Part shown: one piece after another, positions 1-10,200 of the stretch
Layout of the letters: each line of letters starts with the position of its first letter
Numbering within the stretch: position 1 is the stretch's first letter
Assembly: GCF_006442815.1 (NCBI RefSeq)
Contig: NZ_VFVL01000017.1
Span: 58,755 to 122,754 of the forward strand
Length of the DNA: 64,000 nt
DNA from: Mesorhizobium sp. B2-4-3
GTDB lineage: Bacteria > Pseudomonadota > Alphaproteobacteria > Rhizobiales > Rhizobiaceae
Direction of reading: 5' to 3'
Translations under genes and position numbers: made by a program
The notes under the pieces: model-generated
What the model was told of the DNA's origin: nothing
What the model saw: only the letters and a program-made list of their open reading frames with translations
Databases searched by the model: none

Positions 1-165
1 CATTGGCGCATCGTCGGCGAGGACGAGGCCGATCCTTCGAAGGGCAGCATTTCCCATGTCTCGCCGATGGCGGTGGCCCTCTTCGGCAAGAAGGTCGGCG
101 AGATCGTCGCCGTCAACGGCAAGGAATGGGAAATCGTCAAGCTCTCGGACAAGGCCGAGAGCTAG
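1..165 (+). CDS. GreA/GreB-family transcription elongation factor, C-terminal part (5' end outside window)
   Basis: Reading frame 1 is open from the first base and stops at TAG 163-165, giving the last 54 residues of a protein. The stretch [14 protein letters not shown], then [17 protein letters not shown] and a final KEWEIVKL, matches the C-terminal FKBP-like domain of GreA/GreB. This family binds RNA polymerase in the secondary channel and stimulates cleavage of backtracked transcripts. The N-terminal coiled coil, which carries the acidic tip, is outside the window, so GreA cannot be told apart from a Gre-like paralogue such as Rnk. The stop overlaps the stop of the convergent antitoxin gene through a shared CTAG. 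Confidence 0.8.
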   Translation, partial: HWRIVGEDEADPSKGSISHVSPMAVALFGKKVGEIVAVNGKEWEIVKLSDKAES

Positions 166-452
166 CAGCCGAGCCTACTTGCCAGCTGCTGTAACCCAGC
201 TTCGTATTTGTCCATGACATCGCGAGCGGCGTTCATTTGCCGTTTGCGGTTGTCGTGGCGGATTGGCCTTAGAATGAGGCCGTCCTCGGTTTCGATGATC
301 TGGAGCTCATCGCCGACTTGAAGATCCAAGCTGTCAAGCATTTCGCGTGGCAGCAGCAGGGCCCCCGATCCGTCCTCAAGCCCGTGGATGGTTGTCTTGA
401 ACACGATCGCGCCATGGTTGTATCTATTTCCATAGAACAACCTTTCTGCCAA
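162..452 (-). CDS. AbrB/MazE/SpoVT-type antitoxin-like DNA-binding protein, orphan
   Basis: The core, roughly residues 19-62, reads [20 protein letters not shown] followed by [20 protein letters not shown]. This is the swapped-hairpin beta fold typical of AbrB-type antitoxins, which dimerise to bind an operator while the C-terminal tail neutralises a toxin. The tail ([17 protein letters not shown]) resembles the toxin-contacting helix of MazE/Phd-like partners. No PIN, Doc, MazF or RelE gene lies beside it; mutB is upstream and a Gre factor converges. The start is unclear: the longest frame begins with TTG at 452, a GTG at 404 lies just before the domain, and the best Shine-Dalgarno/ATG pair (ATG at 434) is in another frame, which may mean an indel. 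It lies 12 bases downstream of the mutB stop and may be co-transcribed with mutB. Confidence 0.65.
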   Translation of the reverse strand: MAERLFYGNRYNHGAIVFKTTIHGLEDGSGALLLPREMLDSLDLQVGDELQIIETEDGLILRPIRHDNRKRQMNAARDVMDKYEAGLQQLASRLGC

Positions 453-464
453 ATCAGCAAGCCC

Positions 465-2588
465 TCACTGATCGGCCAGCAACCGATCCATCAGCCGGTT
501 CGCCGCTTCCGGTATCACCGTCCCCGGCGGGAAGATTTCCGCCGCGCCTGCCGCCAGCACCGCGTCATAATCCTGCGGCGGGATGACGCCGCCGGCGACG
601 ATCAGCATGTCGGCATGGCCGCGCTTCTTCAGCGCTTCCTTGAGCTCGGGGATCAGCGTCAGGTGCCCGGCGGCTAAAGAGGAGGCGCCGATGATGTCGA
701 CATCGTGCTGCACCGCCAGCTTGGCGATCTCGTCCGGCGTCTGGAACATCGGCCCGACGGTCACGTCGAAGCCCAGATCGGCGAACGCGCTGGCGATCAC
801 CTTTTGGCCCCGGTCGTGGCCGTCCTGGCCCATCTTGGCGACCAGGATGCGCGGCTTGCCGCCGGATTTCTTCTCGAACGCCTCGATCTTCTCCTGCAGC
901 GGGCCGAGTGCCGGGTTGTCGCCGAGCGCGTCGCGATAGACGCCGGAGATCGTCTGCACCGCCGCCGTGTGGCGGCCGAAAACCTTTTCCAGCGCCAGCG
1001 AAATCTCACCCACGGTGGCGTTGGCGCGCGCGGCGCGGATCGCGAACTCGAGCAGGTTCTCGCCGCCCTCGGCCGCACGGGTCAGCGCTGCCAGCGCGTC
1101 TTCCAGCGCCGCGACGTCGCGCGTGCCTTTGAGCCGCTGCAGCTTCGCCAATTGCCTGGCCTTCACCTCGGCATTGTCGATCTTCAGCACATCGACTTGG
1201 ATATCTGCTTCAGGCCGGTGCGCGTTGACGCCGACCAGAATTTGCTCGCCGGAATCGATGCGCGCCTGGGTGCGGGCGGCCGCTTCCTCGATGCGCAGCT
1301 TGGGAATGCCTTGCTCGATCGCCGCCGCCATGCCGCCGAGGCTTTCGACCTCCTCGATATGGGCCAGCGCGCGCGCCGCCAGATCATGCGTCAGCCGCTC
1401 GACATAGGCCGAGCCGCCCCACGGATCGATCATGCGCGTGGTGCCGGATTCCTTCTGCAGGATGAGCTGCGTGTTGCGGGCGATCCGCGCCGAATGGTCG
1501 GTCGGCAGCGCCATCGCCTCGTCGAAGGAATTGGTGTGCAGCGACTGGGTATGTCCCTGCGTCGCCGCCATCGCCTCGATCATGGTGCGGGTGATGTTGT
1601 TGTAGGGGTCCTGCGCCGTCAGCGACCAGCCCGAGGTCTGGCAATGAGTGCGCAGCGACAGCGAGCGCTCGTCCTTCGGCGCAAAATTCTTCTTCATCAG
1701 GCTCGACCACAGCAGCCGCGCGGCCCTGAGCTTGGCGACCTCCATGAAGAAGTTCATGCCGATCGCCCAGAAGAAGGAGAGGCGCGGCGCGAAACGGTCG
1801 ATGTCGAGACCGCCCGCAACGCCGGCGCGCGCGTACTCGATGCCGTCGGCGATCGTATAGGCAAGCTCGAGGTCGGCCGTCGCGCCGGCCTCCTGCATGT
1901 GATAGCCGGAGATCGAGATCGAGTTGAATTTCGGCATATGCCTGGAGGTGTAGGCAAAAATGTCCGACACGATCCGCATCGAAGGTTTCGGCGGATAGAT
2001 GTAGGTGTTGCGGACCATGAACTCCTTCAGAATGTCGTTCTGAATGGTGCCAGTGAGATCCTTCTGCGCGACGCCCTGTTCCTCCGCCGCCACGATATAC
2101 AGCGCCATGATCGGCAGCACCGCGCCGTTCATGGTCATCGACACCGTCATTTCGTTGAGCGGAATGCCGTCGAAGAGCTGGCGCATGTCGAGGATGGAAT
2201 CGATCGCCACGCCCGCCATGCCGACATCGCCGGCGACGCGCGGATGATCGCTGTCATAACCACGATGCGTGGCGAGATCGAAGGCCACCGACAGGCCTTT
2301 CTGACCGGCGGCGAGGTTGCGCCGGTAGAAGGCGTTGGATTCCTCCGCCGTCGAGAACCCGGCATACTGCCGGATCGTCCAGGGCTGCTGGACATACATT
2401 GTGGGGTAGGGGCCGCGCACGAAGGGCGGCAGGCCCGGATACGTGTCTAGATTGGCGAGCCCCTTGAGGTCGCCTTGGCCGTAAAGATGCTTCACGGCGA
2501 TGCCTTCCGGCGTCATCCGCTGGCCTTTGAGCTCGACCGGCGCGCGACGCGGCGCCGACCAGCCGATCCGGCTGAAATCCGGGATCAT
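465..2588 (-). CDS. mutB: Methylmalonyl-CoA mutase, large (catalytic, B12-binding) subunit
   Basis: Adenosylcobalamin-dependent isomerisation of (R)-methylmalonyl-CoA to succinyl-CoA, the last step of propionyl-CoA assimilation and also used in polyhydroxybutyrate and acetyl-CoA metabolism in rhizobia (BhbA type). The 707 residues comprise an N-terminal TIM barrel with [19 protein letters not shown] and [15 protein letters not shown], then a C-terminal cobalamin domain with the base-off motif GQDGHDRG near residue 588 and a late GGVIPPQDY. The Tyr of RQYAGFST and the Arg of VRNTYI are the residues that mark methylmalonyl- rather than isobutyryl-CoA mutase. The ATG overlaps the stop of the upstream small-subunit gene by four bases (ATGA), so the two are translationally coupled. 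Length is normal for the family. Confidence 0.96.
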   Translation of the reverse strand: MIPDFSRIGWSAPRRAPVELKGQRMTPEGIAVKHLYGQGDLKGLANLDTYPGLPPFVRGPYPTMYVQQPWTIRQYAGFSTAEESNAFYRRNLAAGQKGLSVAFDLATHRGYDSDHPRVAGDVGMAGVAIDSILDMRQLFDGIPLNEMTVSMTMNGAVLPIMALYIVAAEEQGVAQKDLTGTIQNDILKEFMVRNTYIYPPKPSMRIVSDIFAYTSRHMPKFNSISISGYHMQEAGATADLELAYTIADGIEYARAGVAGGLDIDRFAPRLSFFWAIGMNFFMEVAKLRAARLLWSSLMKKNFAPKDERSLSLRTHCQTSGWSLTAQDPYNNITRTMIEAMAATQGHTQSLHTNSFDEAMALPTDHSARIARNTQLILQKESGTTRMIDPWGGSAYVERLTHDLAARALAHIEEVESLGGMAAAIEQGIPKLRIEEAAARTQARIDSGEQILVGVNAHRPEADIQVDVLKIDNAEVKARQLAKLQRLKGTRDVAALEDALAALTRAAEGGENLLEFAIRAARANATVGEISLALEKVFGRHTAAVQTISGVYRDALGDNPALGPLQEKIEAFEKKSGGKPRILVAKMGQDGHDRGQKVIASAFADLGFDVTVGPMFQTPDEIAKLAVQHDVDIIGASSLAAGHLTLIPELKEALKKRGHADMLIVAGGVIPPQDYDAVLAAGAAEIFPPGTVIPEAANRLMDRLLADQ

Positions 2589-4027
2589 GATCCGGCTCCG
2601 ATCGACTGATCGATGCGCACCGGAAACAGCGGCTCGCAGGTCGCGACACCCTCCGTCAGCGCCGGACGCCGCTCCCCCGGCAGCGTCTCGATCGGCCGCT
2701 CCGCCTGCGCGCGGTAAAGCGTCGTGCCGACAATGCCGCGTTCGCCCGACCGGTAGGCGCCGTTGCGCTTGGCGGCGGCCGTCTGCACGCGGTTCTGGAT
2801 ATAGCCCTGCTGCAGGCTGGCGAGCACGCCGCCCTCGGCCTCGATGCGCTGGAATTCTTCCCAGGCAGCAGTGCAGAGATCGTCGGTCAGCGCTTCGACC
2901 GCGCCCGAACCGCTGGCGGGGTCGGCGACATAGCCGATATGGCTCTCCTCGGCCATGATCAGTTGGGCGTTGCGGGCGACGCGGCGGGCAAAGCCGGCCG
3001 GCAAGCCATGCGCGATCGTGTGCGGCAGGATCGAGATGGAATCGGCGCCGCCGGTTGCCGCCGCGAAAGCCGCGATCGCCGTGCGCAGGATATTGGTCTC
3101 CGGGTCGGCCATCGTCATCATGCGATACGAGGTCTCGGCGTGGATGCTGGCGGTCGAGGCCGGGATCGAGCAGGCTTCCTGGACCCGCGCCCAGAGCTTG
3201 CGCAACGCCCGCACCTTGGCCATCGACAGGAACTGGTCCTGGTCGACGCTGAGCGCGAAGCCGATATGCGGCGCCGCATAGACCAGCGGCTGGCGCGCCT
3301 TCTCGAACATCCTGAGATAGGACACGACGGAGGCCATCATCGTGCCGAGCTCCTGCGCCTCGGTGGCGCCGGCATTGTGGAAGACGCGGCCGTCGGCCTC
3401 GAGCAGCACGCCCGGCACGCCCATCGAGAAGAAATGCGCCAGCGACTGCGGCATCGATTCCTGCAGCGCCTCGATCGAGGTGCGCAGCCGCCCGGTTCCG
3501 GCGAAGATCGCCGCCGGGTCGATGCCGAAGGAAAGGTTGAGCTTGGCCGGATCGGAGCGGCGCCGGGTCAGGAAGGCGAGCAGCCAGTCGGCCACGGCGC
3601 GGCTCCAGGGATGCGCGTCGATGCGCACCTGCACGCGGTTGAGCGGCACGCCGTCGAGCACCCGTTCCAACGCTTCCGCGGTGCGCGGCAGGCCGTAGCC
3701 GAAGGCATTCGGCGCGCCCTCGAAGACCAGCGACAGGCCGGTGGCGCCTTGGGCGATGTCTTCCAGGGCTTGCGCGCCGGCCCGGGCAATGTCCGGATCG
3801 TCGACGCGCTGGCTGACGATCCAGGGCGCGGTCGGATTCGTGCGCGGCAATGGCTCGGCGGTCGCCGAGCGTTGTCTGAGCGGCTCGACGCGGATGCCGT
3901 CATCGGTGCGGGAGACGAGCTTTTCCTCGAAGGAACCGCCGGCAAGCGCCTTTTCCGCCAGCGCCTGCCAACGCTTGGCGTCCGGGTTCGGAAGGTCGAC
4001 ATCCCTGGTCAAGGCGCCGGCGCCCAT
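2585..4027 (-). CDS. mutA: Methylmalonyl-CoA mutase, small (beta) subunit lacking the B12 domain
   Basis: The 480-residue protein resembles the mutase TIM-barrel domain: [14 protein letters not shown] near the N terminus, [33 protein letters not shown] and [15 protein letters not shown]. It ends without the C-terminal cobalamin-binding domain (no DxHxxG). In heterodimeric mutases the small subunit is catalytically inert and supports the large one; actinobacterial MutA keeps a degenerate B12-like domain and is about 620 residues, so this is a trimmed rhizobial form. The start ATG at 4027 has a GAGGAG ribosome site seven bases upstream. It is the first gene of the mutA-mutB operon, divergent from the HerA-like gene. 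Confidence 0.88.
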   Translation of the reverse strand: MGAGALTRDVDLPNPDAKRWQALAEKALAGGSFEEKLVSRTDDGIRVEPLRQRSATAEPLPRTNPTAPWIVSQRVDDPDIARAGAQALEDIAQGATGLSLVFEGAPNAFGYGLPRTAEALERVLDGVPLNRVQVRIDAHPWSRAVADWLLAFLTRRRSDPAKLNLSFGIDPAAIFAGTGRLRTSIEALQESMPQSLAHFFSMGVPGVLLEADGRVFHNAGATEAQELGTMMASVVSYLRMFEKARQPLVYAAPHIGFALSVDQDQFLSMAKVRALRKLWARVQEACSIPASTASIHAETSYRMMTMADPETNILRTAIAAFAAATGGADSISILPHTIAHGLPAGFARRVARNAQLIMAEESHIGYVADPASGSGAVEALTDDLCTAAWEEFQRIEAEGGVLASLQQGYIQNRVQTAAAKRNGAYRSGERGIVGTTLYRAQAERPIETLPGERRPALTEGVATCEPLFPVRIDQSIGAGS

Positions 4028-4207
4028 CGCTCTCCTCGCTTCTCGGCCGCATCAGGCGGGTCCAGCCAATCTAAGGTCAGGAACCGGATATCACAATGCG
4101 TCATCCGGCCTTGTTCTCTCCCGGCCAGCCAATCGATTGCCAAACATGCGCGCAATCCGCAAGCGCCAAAGGCTAAATTCGCTGCGCCCCAAAATCGATG
4201 CCGGGCA

Positions 4208-4236
4208 TTGCCGCATGCGACGAGCGTTACTATACC
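4208..4236 (+). promoter_or_regulatory. Candidate sigma-70-type promoter for the HerA-like gene
   Basis: TTGCCG (4208-4213) and TATACC (4231-4236) are separated by exactly 17 bases and lie 44 bases upstream of the ATG at 4280, within the 252-base divergent spacer between mutA and this gene. Read by eye; no start-site data. Confidence 0.4.
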
Positions 4237-4279
4237 TCCGAATGAGGCCTTTGAGCGGAACAGATTGCGGAGACCGGAT

Positions 4280-5803
4280 ATGGTTGACGAGACCAGCATC
4301 TTCATTGGCGCCAGCCGCAAGCCCGGCGATTCCTATCAGCGCGCCGAAGAGCTGCTGCTGCGCTACGGCAACCGCCACGGCCTCGTGACCGGGGCCACGG
4401 GCACCGGCAAGACCGTCAGTCTGCAGATCCTGGCCGAGGGCTTTTCCAATGCCGGCGTGCCTGTCTTCTGCGCCGACATCAAGGGCGACCTTTCCGGCAT
4501 ATCCATGATGGGCGAGGCCAAGGATTTCCTGGTCAAGCGCGCCGAGCAGGTGAAGCTCGATCCTTACCAGTTCCAGGAATTCCCGGTCATCTTCTGGGAT
4601 CTGTTCGGCGAGCAGGGCCATCCGATCCGCGCCACCATTTCCGAGATGGGGCCGCTGCTTTTGTCGCGGCTGATGAACCTCACGGAAGCGCAGGAAGGCG
4701 TCATGAACATCGCCTTCCGCATTGCCGACGAGGAAGGCCTGTTGCTGCTCGATCTCAAGGACCTGCAGGCGCTGCTCGCCAACATGGCCGACCGCGCCGA
4801 CCAGCTCAGCGCGCGTTACGGCAATGTCACCAAGCCTTCGGTCGGGGCCATCCAGCGCACGCTGCTCGTGCTGGAGAGCCAAGGTGCGGCAAACTTCTTC
4901 GGCGAGCCGGCGCTGCGCATCGCCGACATCATGCGCACGACGCGCGACGGCCGCGGCGCGATCAACGTTCTGGCCGCCGACAAGCTGATGATGAACCCAA
5001 GGCTCTACGCCACCTTCCTGCTGTGGCTGATGTCGGAACTGTTCGAGGAACTGCCCGAGGTCGGCGATCTCGACCGGCCGAAGCTGGTGTTCTTCTTCGA
5101 CGAGGCGCATCTTTTGTTCGAGGACGCGCCGAAGGTGCTGATCGACCGCGTCGAGCAGGTGGTGCGGCTGATCCGCTCCAAGGGCGTCGGCGTCTATTTC
5201 GTCACCCAGAACCCGCTGGATATTCCCGAGAAAGTGCTCGCCCAGCTCGGCAATCGCGTCCAGCATGCGCTGCGCGCCTATACGCCGCGCGAGCAGCAGG
5301 CGGTGCGCACGGCCGCCGAGACCTTCCGGCCCAACCCCGATTTCGATTGCGCCACCGCCATCACCCAGCTCGCCACCGGCGAGGCGCTGGTCTCGATGCT
5401 GGAGGACAAGGGCGTGCCGGCCATGGTCCAGCGCACGTTGATCCGGCCGCCGTCCTCGCGGCTCGGACCGATCACGCCCGACGAGCGCCGCAAGATCATC
5501 GCCGAGAGCCCGGTCGCCGGCCAGTACGACGAGGCCGTCGATCGCGAATCGGCCTTCGAAATCCTGCAGAAGAAGACCAAGGAGGCGCAGGACGCCGAGG
5601 CGCAGGCAAAGCAGCAGAACAGCGGCGGCTCGCGCTGGACCATTCCCGGTTTCGACGATGTTTTGGGAACCGGCAACCGGCGGTCCTCCAACCGCCAGAC
5701 CGTGGCCGAAGCCGCGATCAAGTCGGTGGTGCGCTCGGTCGGCTCCTCCGTCGGCCGCGCGATCGTTCGCGGGATTTTGGGAAGCCTGGCGCGAGGGCGC
5801 TGA
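4280..5803 (+). CDS. HerA/VirB4-like P-loop ATPase, DUF853 family
   Basis: Cytosolic ATPase of the HerA-FtsK superfamily, 507 residues. Walker A GATGTGKT is at residues 38-45 and Walker B KLVFFFDEAHLLF near residue 267, followed by a sensor-like GVGVYFVTQNPLDIPEKVL. The C-terminal third is rich in charged residues and ends in a Ser/Arg-rich tail. Family members such as E. coli YjgR are hexameric ATPases of uncertain role, related to DNA-end-processing HerA, but no NurA nuclease is nearby. The reading frame stays open far upstream, antisense to mutA; the ATG at 4280 is chosen because of the GGAG eight bases before it and because family homology starts there. The gene appears to stand alone. 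Confidence 0.88.
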   Translation: MVDETSIFIGASRKPGDSYQRAEELLLRYGNRHGLVTGATGTGKTVSLQILAEGFSNAGVPVFCADIKGDLSGISMMGEAKDFLVKRAEQVKLDPYQFQEFPVIFWDLFGEQGHPIRATISEMGPLLLSRLMNLTEAQEGVMNIAFRIADEEGLLLLDLKDLQALLANMADRADQLSARYGNVTKPSVGAIQRTLLVLESQGAANFFGEPALRIADIMRTTRDGRGAINVLAADKLMMNPRLYATFLLWLMSELFEELPEVGDLDRPKLVFFFDEAHLLFEDAPKVLIDRVEQVVRLIRSKGVGVYFVTQNPLDIPEKVLAQLGNRVQHALRAYTPREQQAVRTAAETFRPNPDFDCATAITQLATGEALVSMLEDKGVPAMVQRTLIRPPSSRLGPITPDERRKIIAESPVAGQYDEAVDRESAFEILQKKTKEAQDAEAQAKQQNSGGSRWTIPGFDDVLGTGNRRSSNRQTVAEAAIKSVVRSVGSSVGRAIVRGILGSLARGR

Positions 5804-6108
5804 AGCGGAGAGGCGGCACCGCGCCGAGCGCGATGCGAATCACGCCCCGCAACCTTTGATATCGGGCGAGACCCGCTTGCCGTCGGGCGAATCCGTCACG
5901 GAAATGCGCCGCTCCGGAAAGCTATCCTCGTTACCTCGCGACGATCAAATCTTACCCGTCGACGAGTGAGCCGCATGAGCGGCAGCTAAAACTTTTCGCA
6001 AGGGAACTTTTCCCGGCAGAACCGCAATTTCATGAAATACCGGACGCGCCAAATCATGGCCTTTGACGGGCTGTTGCCGGGGGGCAAACGCGATAGCGCC
6101 GACAGCAC
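5804..6108. other. 305-base intergenic stretch without a recognised gene
   Basis: Between the HerA-like gene and the AraC-type regulator. It contains one short hairpin (GCCGC 5970-5974 with GCGGC 5979-5983) and a GGAAC motif at about 6003 that lacks a CGTT partner at the expected spacing. Open frames here are shadows with poor codon bias. No terminator with a T-run was found. Confidence 0.5.
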
Positions 6109-6621
6109 GTGCGATCACGAATCATTGTGGCCAGGGAACCAAAAACGCCCGCTCAGGTTGGGCCAAAGCTGCGGAGGGCTGAGCATCAGGAGTCCAAGTT
6201 GCGGCGCGATGACGATCTGCAAGCTTGGTATTCGGAAATTCCTGCTGAAAGGCGGCCACTGCTGAACGCGAAAGGCGGGCTGTCGATCGGCCACACTCGC
6301 CTAGTGGCGCAATTCTTGAGCGAGAACTTCTCGCGCAAGCTTTCGCTCGCCGAGATGGCGGCTGTGTGCGGGCTGTCGCCCTACCATTTCGCCCGTGCTT
6401 TCTCCAGGACGTTCGGCGTGACGCCGCATCAATATGTTCTGGTTCTCCGCCTCGACCTTGCCGCAAAGCTGCTTGCCGAGAGCCGCATGTCGATCACGGA
6501 CATTGCCGATCTGAGCGGATTTTCGAGCCAAAGCCACTTCACCACCATGATGAGGAAGTACCGCCATGTGACGCCTCAGCAGGTGCGGACAGGGCAACGC
6601 AGCTCTCGATCCGGGGAGTAA
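6109..6621 (+). CDS. AraC-family transcriptional regulator (short form)
   Basis: 170 residues. The C-terminal half is a complete AraC/XylS DNA-binding domain with two helix-turn-helix units: FSRKLSLAEMAAVCGLSPYHF followed by AFSRTFGVTPHQYVL, then MSITDIADLSGFSSQSHFTT and a final RKYRHVTPQQVR. The N-terminal 65 residues show no cupin or other effector domain, so this is a stand-alone DNA-binding type. The start is GTG at 6109; an ATG within the ligand-free segment is possible, since codon use before about residue 30 is weak. It lies 200 bases upstream of the adhesin cluster in the same direction and could regulate it, but nothing in the sequence proves this. Confidence 0.85.
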   Translation: MRSRIIVAREPKTPAQVGPKLRRAEHQESKLRRDDDLQAWYSEIPAERRPLLNAKGGLSIGHTRLVAQFLSENFSRKLSLAEMAAVCGLSPYHFARAFSRTFGVTPHQYVLVLRLDLAAKLLAESRMSITDIADLSGFSSQSHFTTMMRKYRHVTPQQVRTGQRSSRSGE

Positions 6622-6760
6622 GTCAATACTAATTTAGTAATAGACAAACTGAACGTTTGCTAATTAAAGTTATTGCTGAAGTAACTCACCGTTAACTACT
6701 GGTATTTCACGCAGTATTTTTAAATAGAACAGCAATTTATTGGAATACCTGAGTCGAAAA
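6622..6760 (+). promoter_or_regulatory. AT-rich promoter island upstream of the adhesin locus
   Basis: This stretch is strikingly AT-rich against the GC-rich background. It holds a near-palindrome around 6621-6645 (GTCAATACTAA ... TTAGTAATAGAC) and a possible promoter: TTAACT 6692-6697, 17-base spacer, TATTTT 6715-6720. AT-rich promoter regions of surface genes in rhizobia and Brucella are typical targets of MucR/Ros proteins, and a mucR gene is present at 25417. That link is inference. Confidence 0.45.
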
Positions 6761-6818
6761 ACATGGCTTCTTGAGGCGGTTCCGGCTTTCCCGGATTCTG
6801 ATTTGGCTGCGGGGGCAT

Positions 6819-7274
6819 ATGAGCGACGACACGGCCATCGGCCGAAGCCTTTCCGAGGAGATCGGCTACTGGCTGGAGTCGGCATCCAGGACGCTTGAGA
6901 AGCGCTATGGAAATGGCGTGCCCCTGGCCAAGCAGGACATGCTGCTGGCCCATTATCTCTACGGCCTCACGGCCGTTGTTCACGCGCATGGCGCTCCTGC
7001 CGCTCATCTGGCGGCGGTGCGATCCTATCTCGAGCGGCTGATCCCGCCGGAGCGGGTTGCGGCGGCGCTCCAGGCTGTGCCCGAGGCGGCTGACGCCTGG
7101 CTTGAAAACACGCTCGATCGCGTCGAGGCGATCGGGGAAAAACAGGGCCATGCGCTGCTCGCGCGCGGCGCCGACGTGATCGTCCCATTTTCGAGCAGAC
7201 ACTCATCAGTGGCAGGGTCGGCGGAACCTGCCGTGATCGAGCGCGACCCACCAAAGGAGGCATTCTCGCAATGA
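6819..7274 (+). CDS. Hypothetical protein translationally coupled to the trimeric adhesin
   Basis: 151 residues starting MSDDTAIGRSLSEEIGYWLE from ATG 6819, which has a GGGGG ribosome site six bases upstream. No signal peptide or membrane segment is visible; the protein looks helical (EASRTLEKRYG-like and LAAVRSYLERL segments), with a low-complexity Ser/Ala/Pro tail. No family was recognised. Its stop overlaps the adhesin start as ATGA at 7271-7274, so both proteins are probably made in fixed proportion. A cytoplasmic partner, chaperone or regulator of the adhesin is the simplest idea, but it is only inferred from position. Confidence 0.75.
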   Translation: MSDDTAIGRSLSEEIGYWLESASRTLEKRYGNGVPLAKQDMLLAHYLYGLTAVVHAHGAPAAHLAAVRSYLERLIPPERVAAALQAVPEAADAWLENTLDRVEAIGEKQGHALLARGADVIVPFSSRHSSVAGSAEPAVIERDPPKEAFSQ

Positions 7275-10200
7275 ACTTCAGGCAACGACGTATCACCCAT
7301 CGCGGGTCGGCCCGATTTGCTGGAAACTGGGTCTCCGGCGCCGGCGACAGCCGCTCGCTCCGTCGCCGCCTGATGGCGGCGCTGCGCCTGGCGCATCGTG
7401 TGCTCGGCATGCGCCGGAAAGGTCTGGGGCTTGGTGCGCTTGGCGCCGGCAACATCCTTGCGGCGGCGCTGGGTGCGATTGTATTGGCAGGCATCGCTAC
7501 GCCGGCATTCGCACAGGTTTTCGGCGGCGGCGGCACGGCAAACGGCGTGCGTGGTATCGCGTTTGGATCCGGAGCCGTGCAAAATGGAGCCGATTCCATT
7601 GCCGAGGGCACCAATGCCAGCGCGGGCAGCCAGAATGCCGTCGCGATCGGCTTTGGAACGATCGCCTCCGCGATAAATTCCATCTATCTTGGCTCGCGCA
7701 CCGCCCCTGGAACAGGCGTCACCGCTCAGAGCGCCATCGGCATCGGCACGGATGTGACAGCGTCCCAGGTCGACGCCATTGCGATGGGGCGTTCGTCTGT
7801 TTCGTCGGCACAGTATGCGATCGCCATCGGCCTGAACGCGAAAGCCACGGGCACCGGCGGCGCGATGGCGCTGGGCCAAGGCACGATCTCAAGCGGCGTC
7901 AATTCCGTCGCGCTCGGCGTCACGGCCAGTGCCACCGGGGCTGGCGCCAACGCCTTGGGCACCTTCTCCGTTGCTTCGGGAGGGAATGCCACTGCCCTCG
8001 GCACCAGTTCCTCGGCCAGCGGCAACTATGCCACGGCCGCCGGCTGGGGATCTGTCGCCAACGCGATCCGGTCGACGGCCTTGGGCGTCAGTGCGCAAGC
8101 CACCGGGACTGATAACACCGCCGTCGGCTCAAACGCTCAGGCGACCGGTACGAGCGGTTCGGTAGCGCTAGGCGTATCGGCCACGGCGACCTTTACCAAC
8201 GCTGTGGCGCTCGGCTTTGCGTCAAATGCGACCGGTCTGTCATCTTCCGCCCTCGGCCAGGGATCTCAGGCCACTGCGGATTTTGCGACGGCAGTGGGTC
8301 GCGGCACGCAGGCCGCGGCGCTGAACGCCACCGCTCTGGGTAACCGGTCGCAGGCTCTGGCAGCCTCGAGCCTGGCGATGGGCGATACCGCGAATGCAAG
8401 TGCTGCCAGCGCCATCGCCGTTGGAACCAATGCCAGGGCGGATTCCGCCGAGGCCGTCGCCATGGGCACCAATGCGGTTGCCACCGGTGGCAAGGCCGTC
8501 TCCATCGGCTCCGGCAACACCGCCTACGGCAACGGCGCGGTTTCGATCGGCGATCCGAGCTATGCCAGCGGCACCGGCGCCTTCACCGGCGGCGCCAACA
8601 ACATCGCCAACAGCGACGGCACGGCAACCGCCACGGCCGGGAACATGGCCGCGGGTGCCGTCGCCATCGGCAACAACAACAAGGCGATCGGGCAGGGCTC
8701 GGTGGCGCTGGGCAACGGCTCCACCGCTGGTGCCGCCGGTCTCGCCGGCAATGTCGCCCTGGGCGACGGCGCGACCGCGGCGGCGAAATCCGGCGACGTC
8801 GCGCTGGGCTCCGGCTCGGTGACCGTGGCAGCCGTCGGCACGAGCGGCACGACGATCGGCGGCACGGCCTACAGCTTCGCTGGAACGACTCCGACATCCA
8901 CGGTCAGCATCGGCGCTCCGGGCGCGGAGCGGACCCTCACCAATCTCGCGGCGGGCCGGCTCAGCAACGCCTCGACCGACGCCATCAATGGCTCTCAGCT
9001 CTTCGCGACAAATCAGCAGGTGACGCAGAACACGACCGATATCGCCAACATCGGAAATACGATCACCGACATCAACACCGGCGGCGGCATCAAGTACTTC
9101 CACGCCAATTCGACGCTTGCCGATTCCCAGGCTCTGGGGACGGATTCGGTCGCGATCGGCCCCAATGCCGTGGCCAACAACGCCGGCGATGTGGCGATCG
9201 GCCTGAACTCCGTATCCGGCACCACGACGGTCGTCGGCGGCACGACGATAGGCGGTGTGAACTACACCTTTGCCGGCGGAACCCCGGCGGGCGCGTTCTC
9301 GGTCGGCTCGGTCGGCGCGGAGCGCCAGATCCAGAACGTCGCGGCCGGGCGGTTGAGCAACTCCTCGACCGACGCGGTCAACGGCTCGCAGCTCTTCGCC
9401 ACCAATCAGCAGGTGACGCAGAACACCACCGACATCGCCGCCAACACCGCCGATATCGCCGCCAACACCGCCGACATCACCACTCTCGGCAACACGATCA
9501 ACAATTTTGCCGGCGACACCTCGACGGTCTACACCGACGCCAATGGCGACGGCATCCGCTACGTGCGCACCAATGACAGCACGCTGCCGGTCACCGACGC
9601 CTTCGCGCAAGGGGTTGGTTCCTCGGCGCTCGGCTACCAGGCGACGGCGTCCGCCGCCAATTCGCTGGCTCTCGGCCGAGGCACCGCGGTCACCATCGCC
9701 GACGGTGTGGCGCTCGGCTCCGGCTCGGTTTCGGACCGTGCGGTCGCGCCCGCATCGGGATCGATCCTCTCCGGCACCGGCCTCATTCCCTACAACACCG
9801 CGGACATGACCCTGCTCGGCGCCGTCTCGGTGGGCACCTCCACCGCCTATCGCCAGATCATCAACGTGGCCGACGGCACTCAGGACCAGGACGCCGTCAC
9901 GCTCCGTCAGTTGAAGGGCGCGCTGAGCTCCTTCGCGGTGACGGGGACCATGTACTTCCACGCCAACTCGACCGCGTCGGACTCGCTGGCGGCCGGCGCG
10001 GAGTCGGTCGCGATCGGTCCGCGCACGACCGTCAATGGCGACAACGGCATCGGCATGGGCAACGGTGCCATCGTCCAGCAGACGGCGCCTGGCGGCATTG
10101 CGATCGGCCAGAACGCGACCTCCAACCAGGCCGACAGCATCGCCTTCGGCACCGGCTCGACGGCGAACGGCGCCCAGTCCATGGCGCTCGGCGCCGGCGC

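Noticed and set aside
2939..4279. 447-residue N-terminal extension of the HerA-like ATPase
   Set aside because: Antisense to mutA and without similarity; the ATG at 4280 has a ribosome site and a promoter candidate upstream.
5658..5969. 103-residue open frame over the end of the HerA-like gene and the following spacer
   Set aside because: Mostly overlaps the real gene in another frame; no ribosome site or similarity.
6001..6035. ECF/EcfG-type promoter (GGAAC at about 6003)
   Set aside because: No CGTT at the 16-17-base spacing; the motif alone is not enough.
7600..8560. CRISPR-like regular repeats in the adhesin head
   Set aside because: The repeats are degenerate, encode the YadA head motif in frame and lack constant repeat/unique spacer structure.
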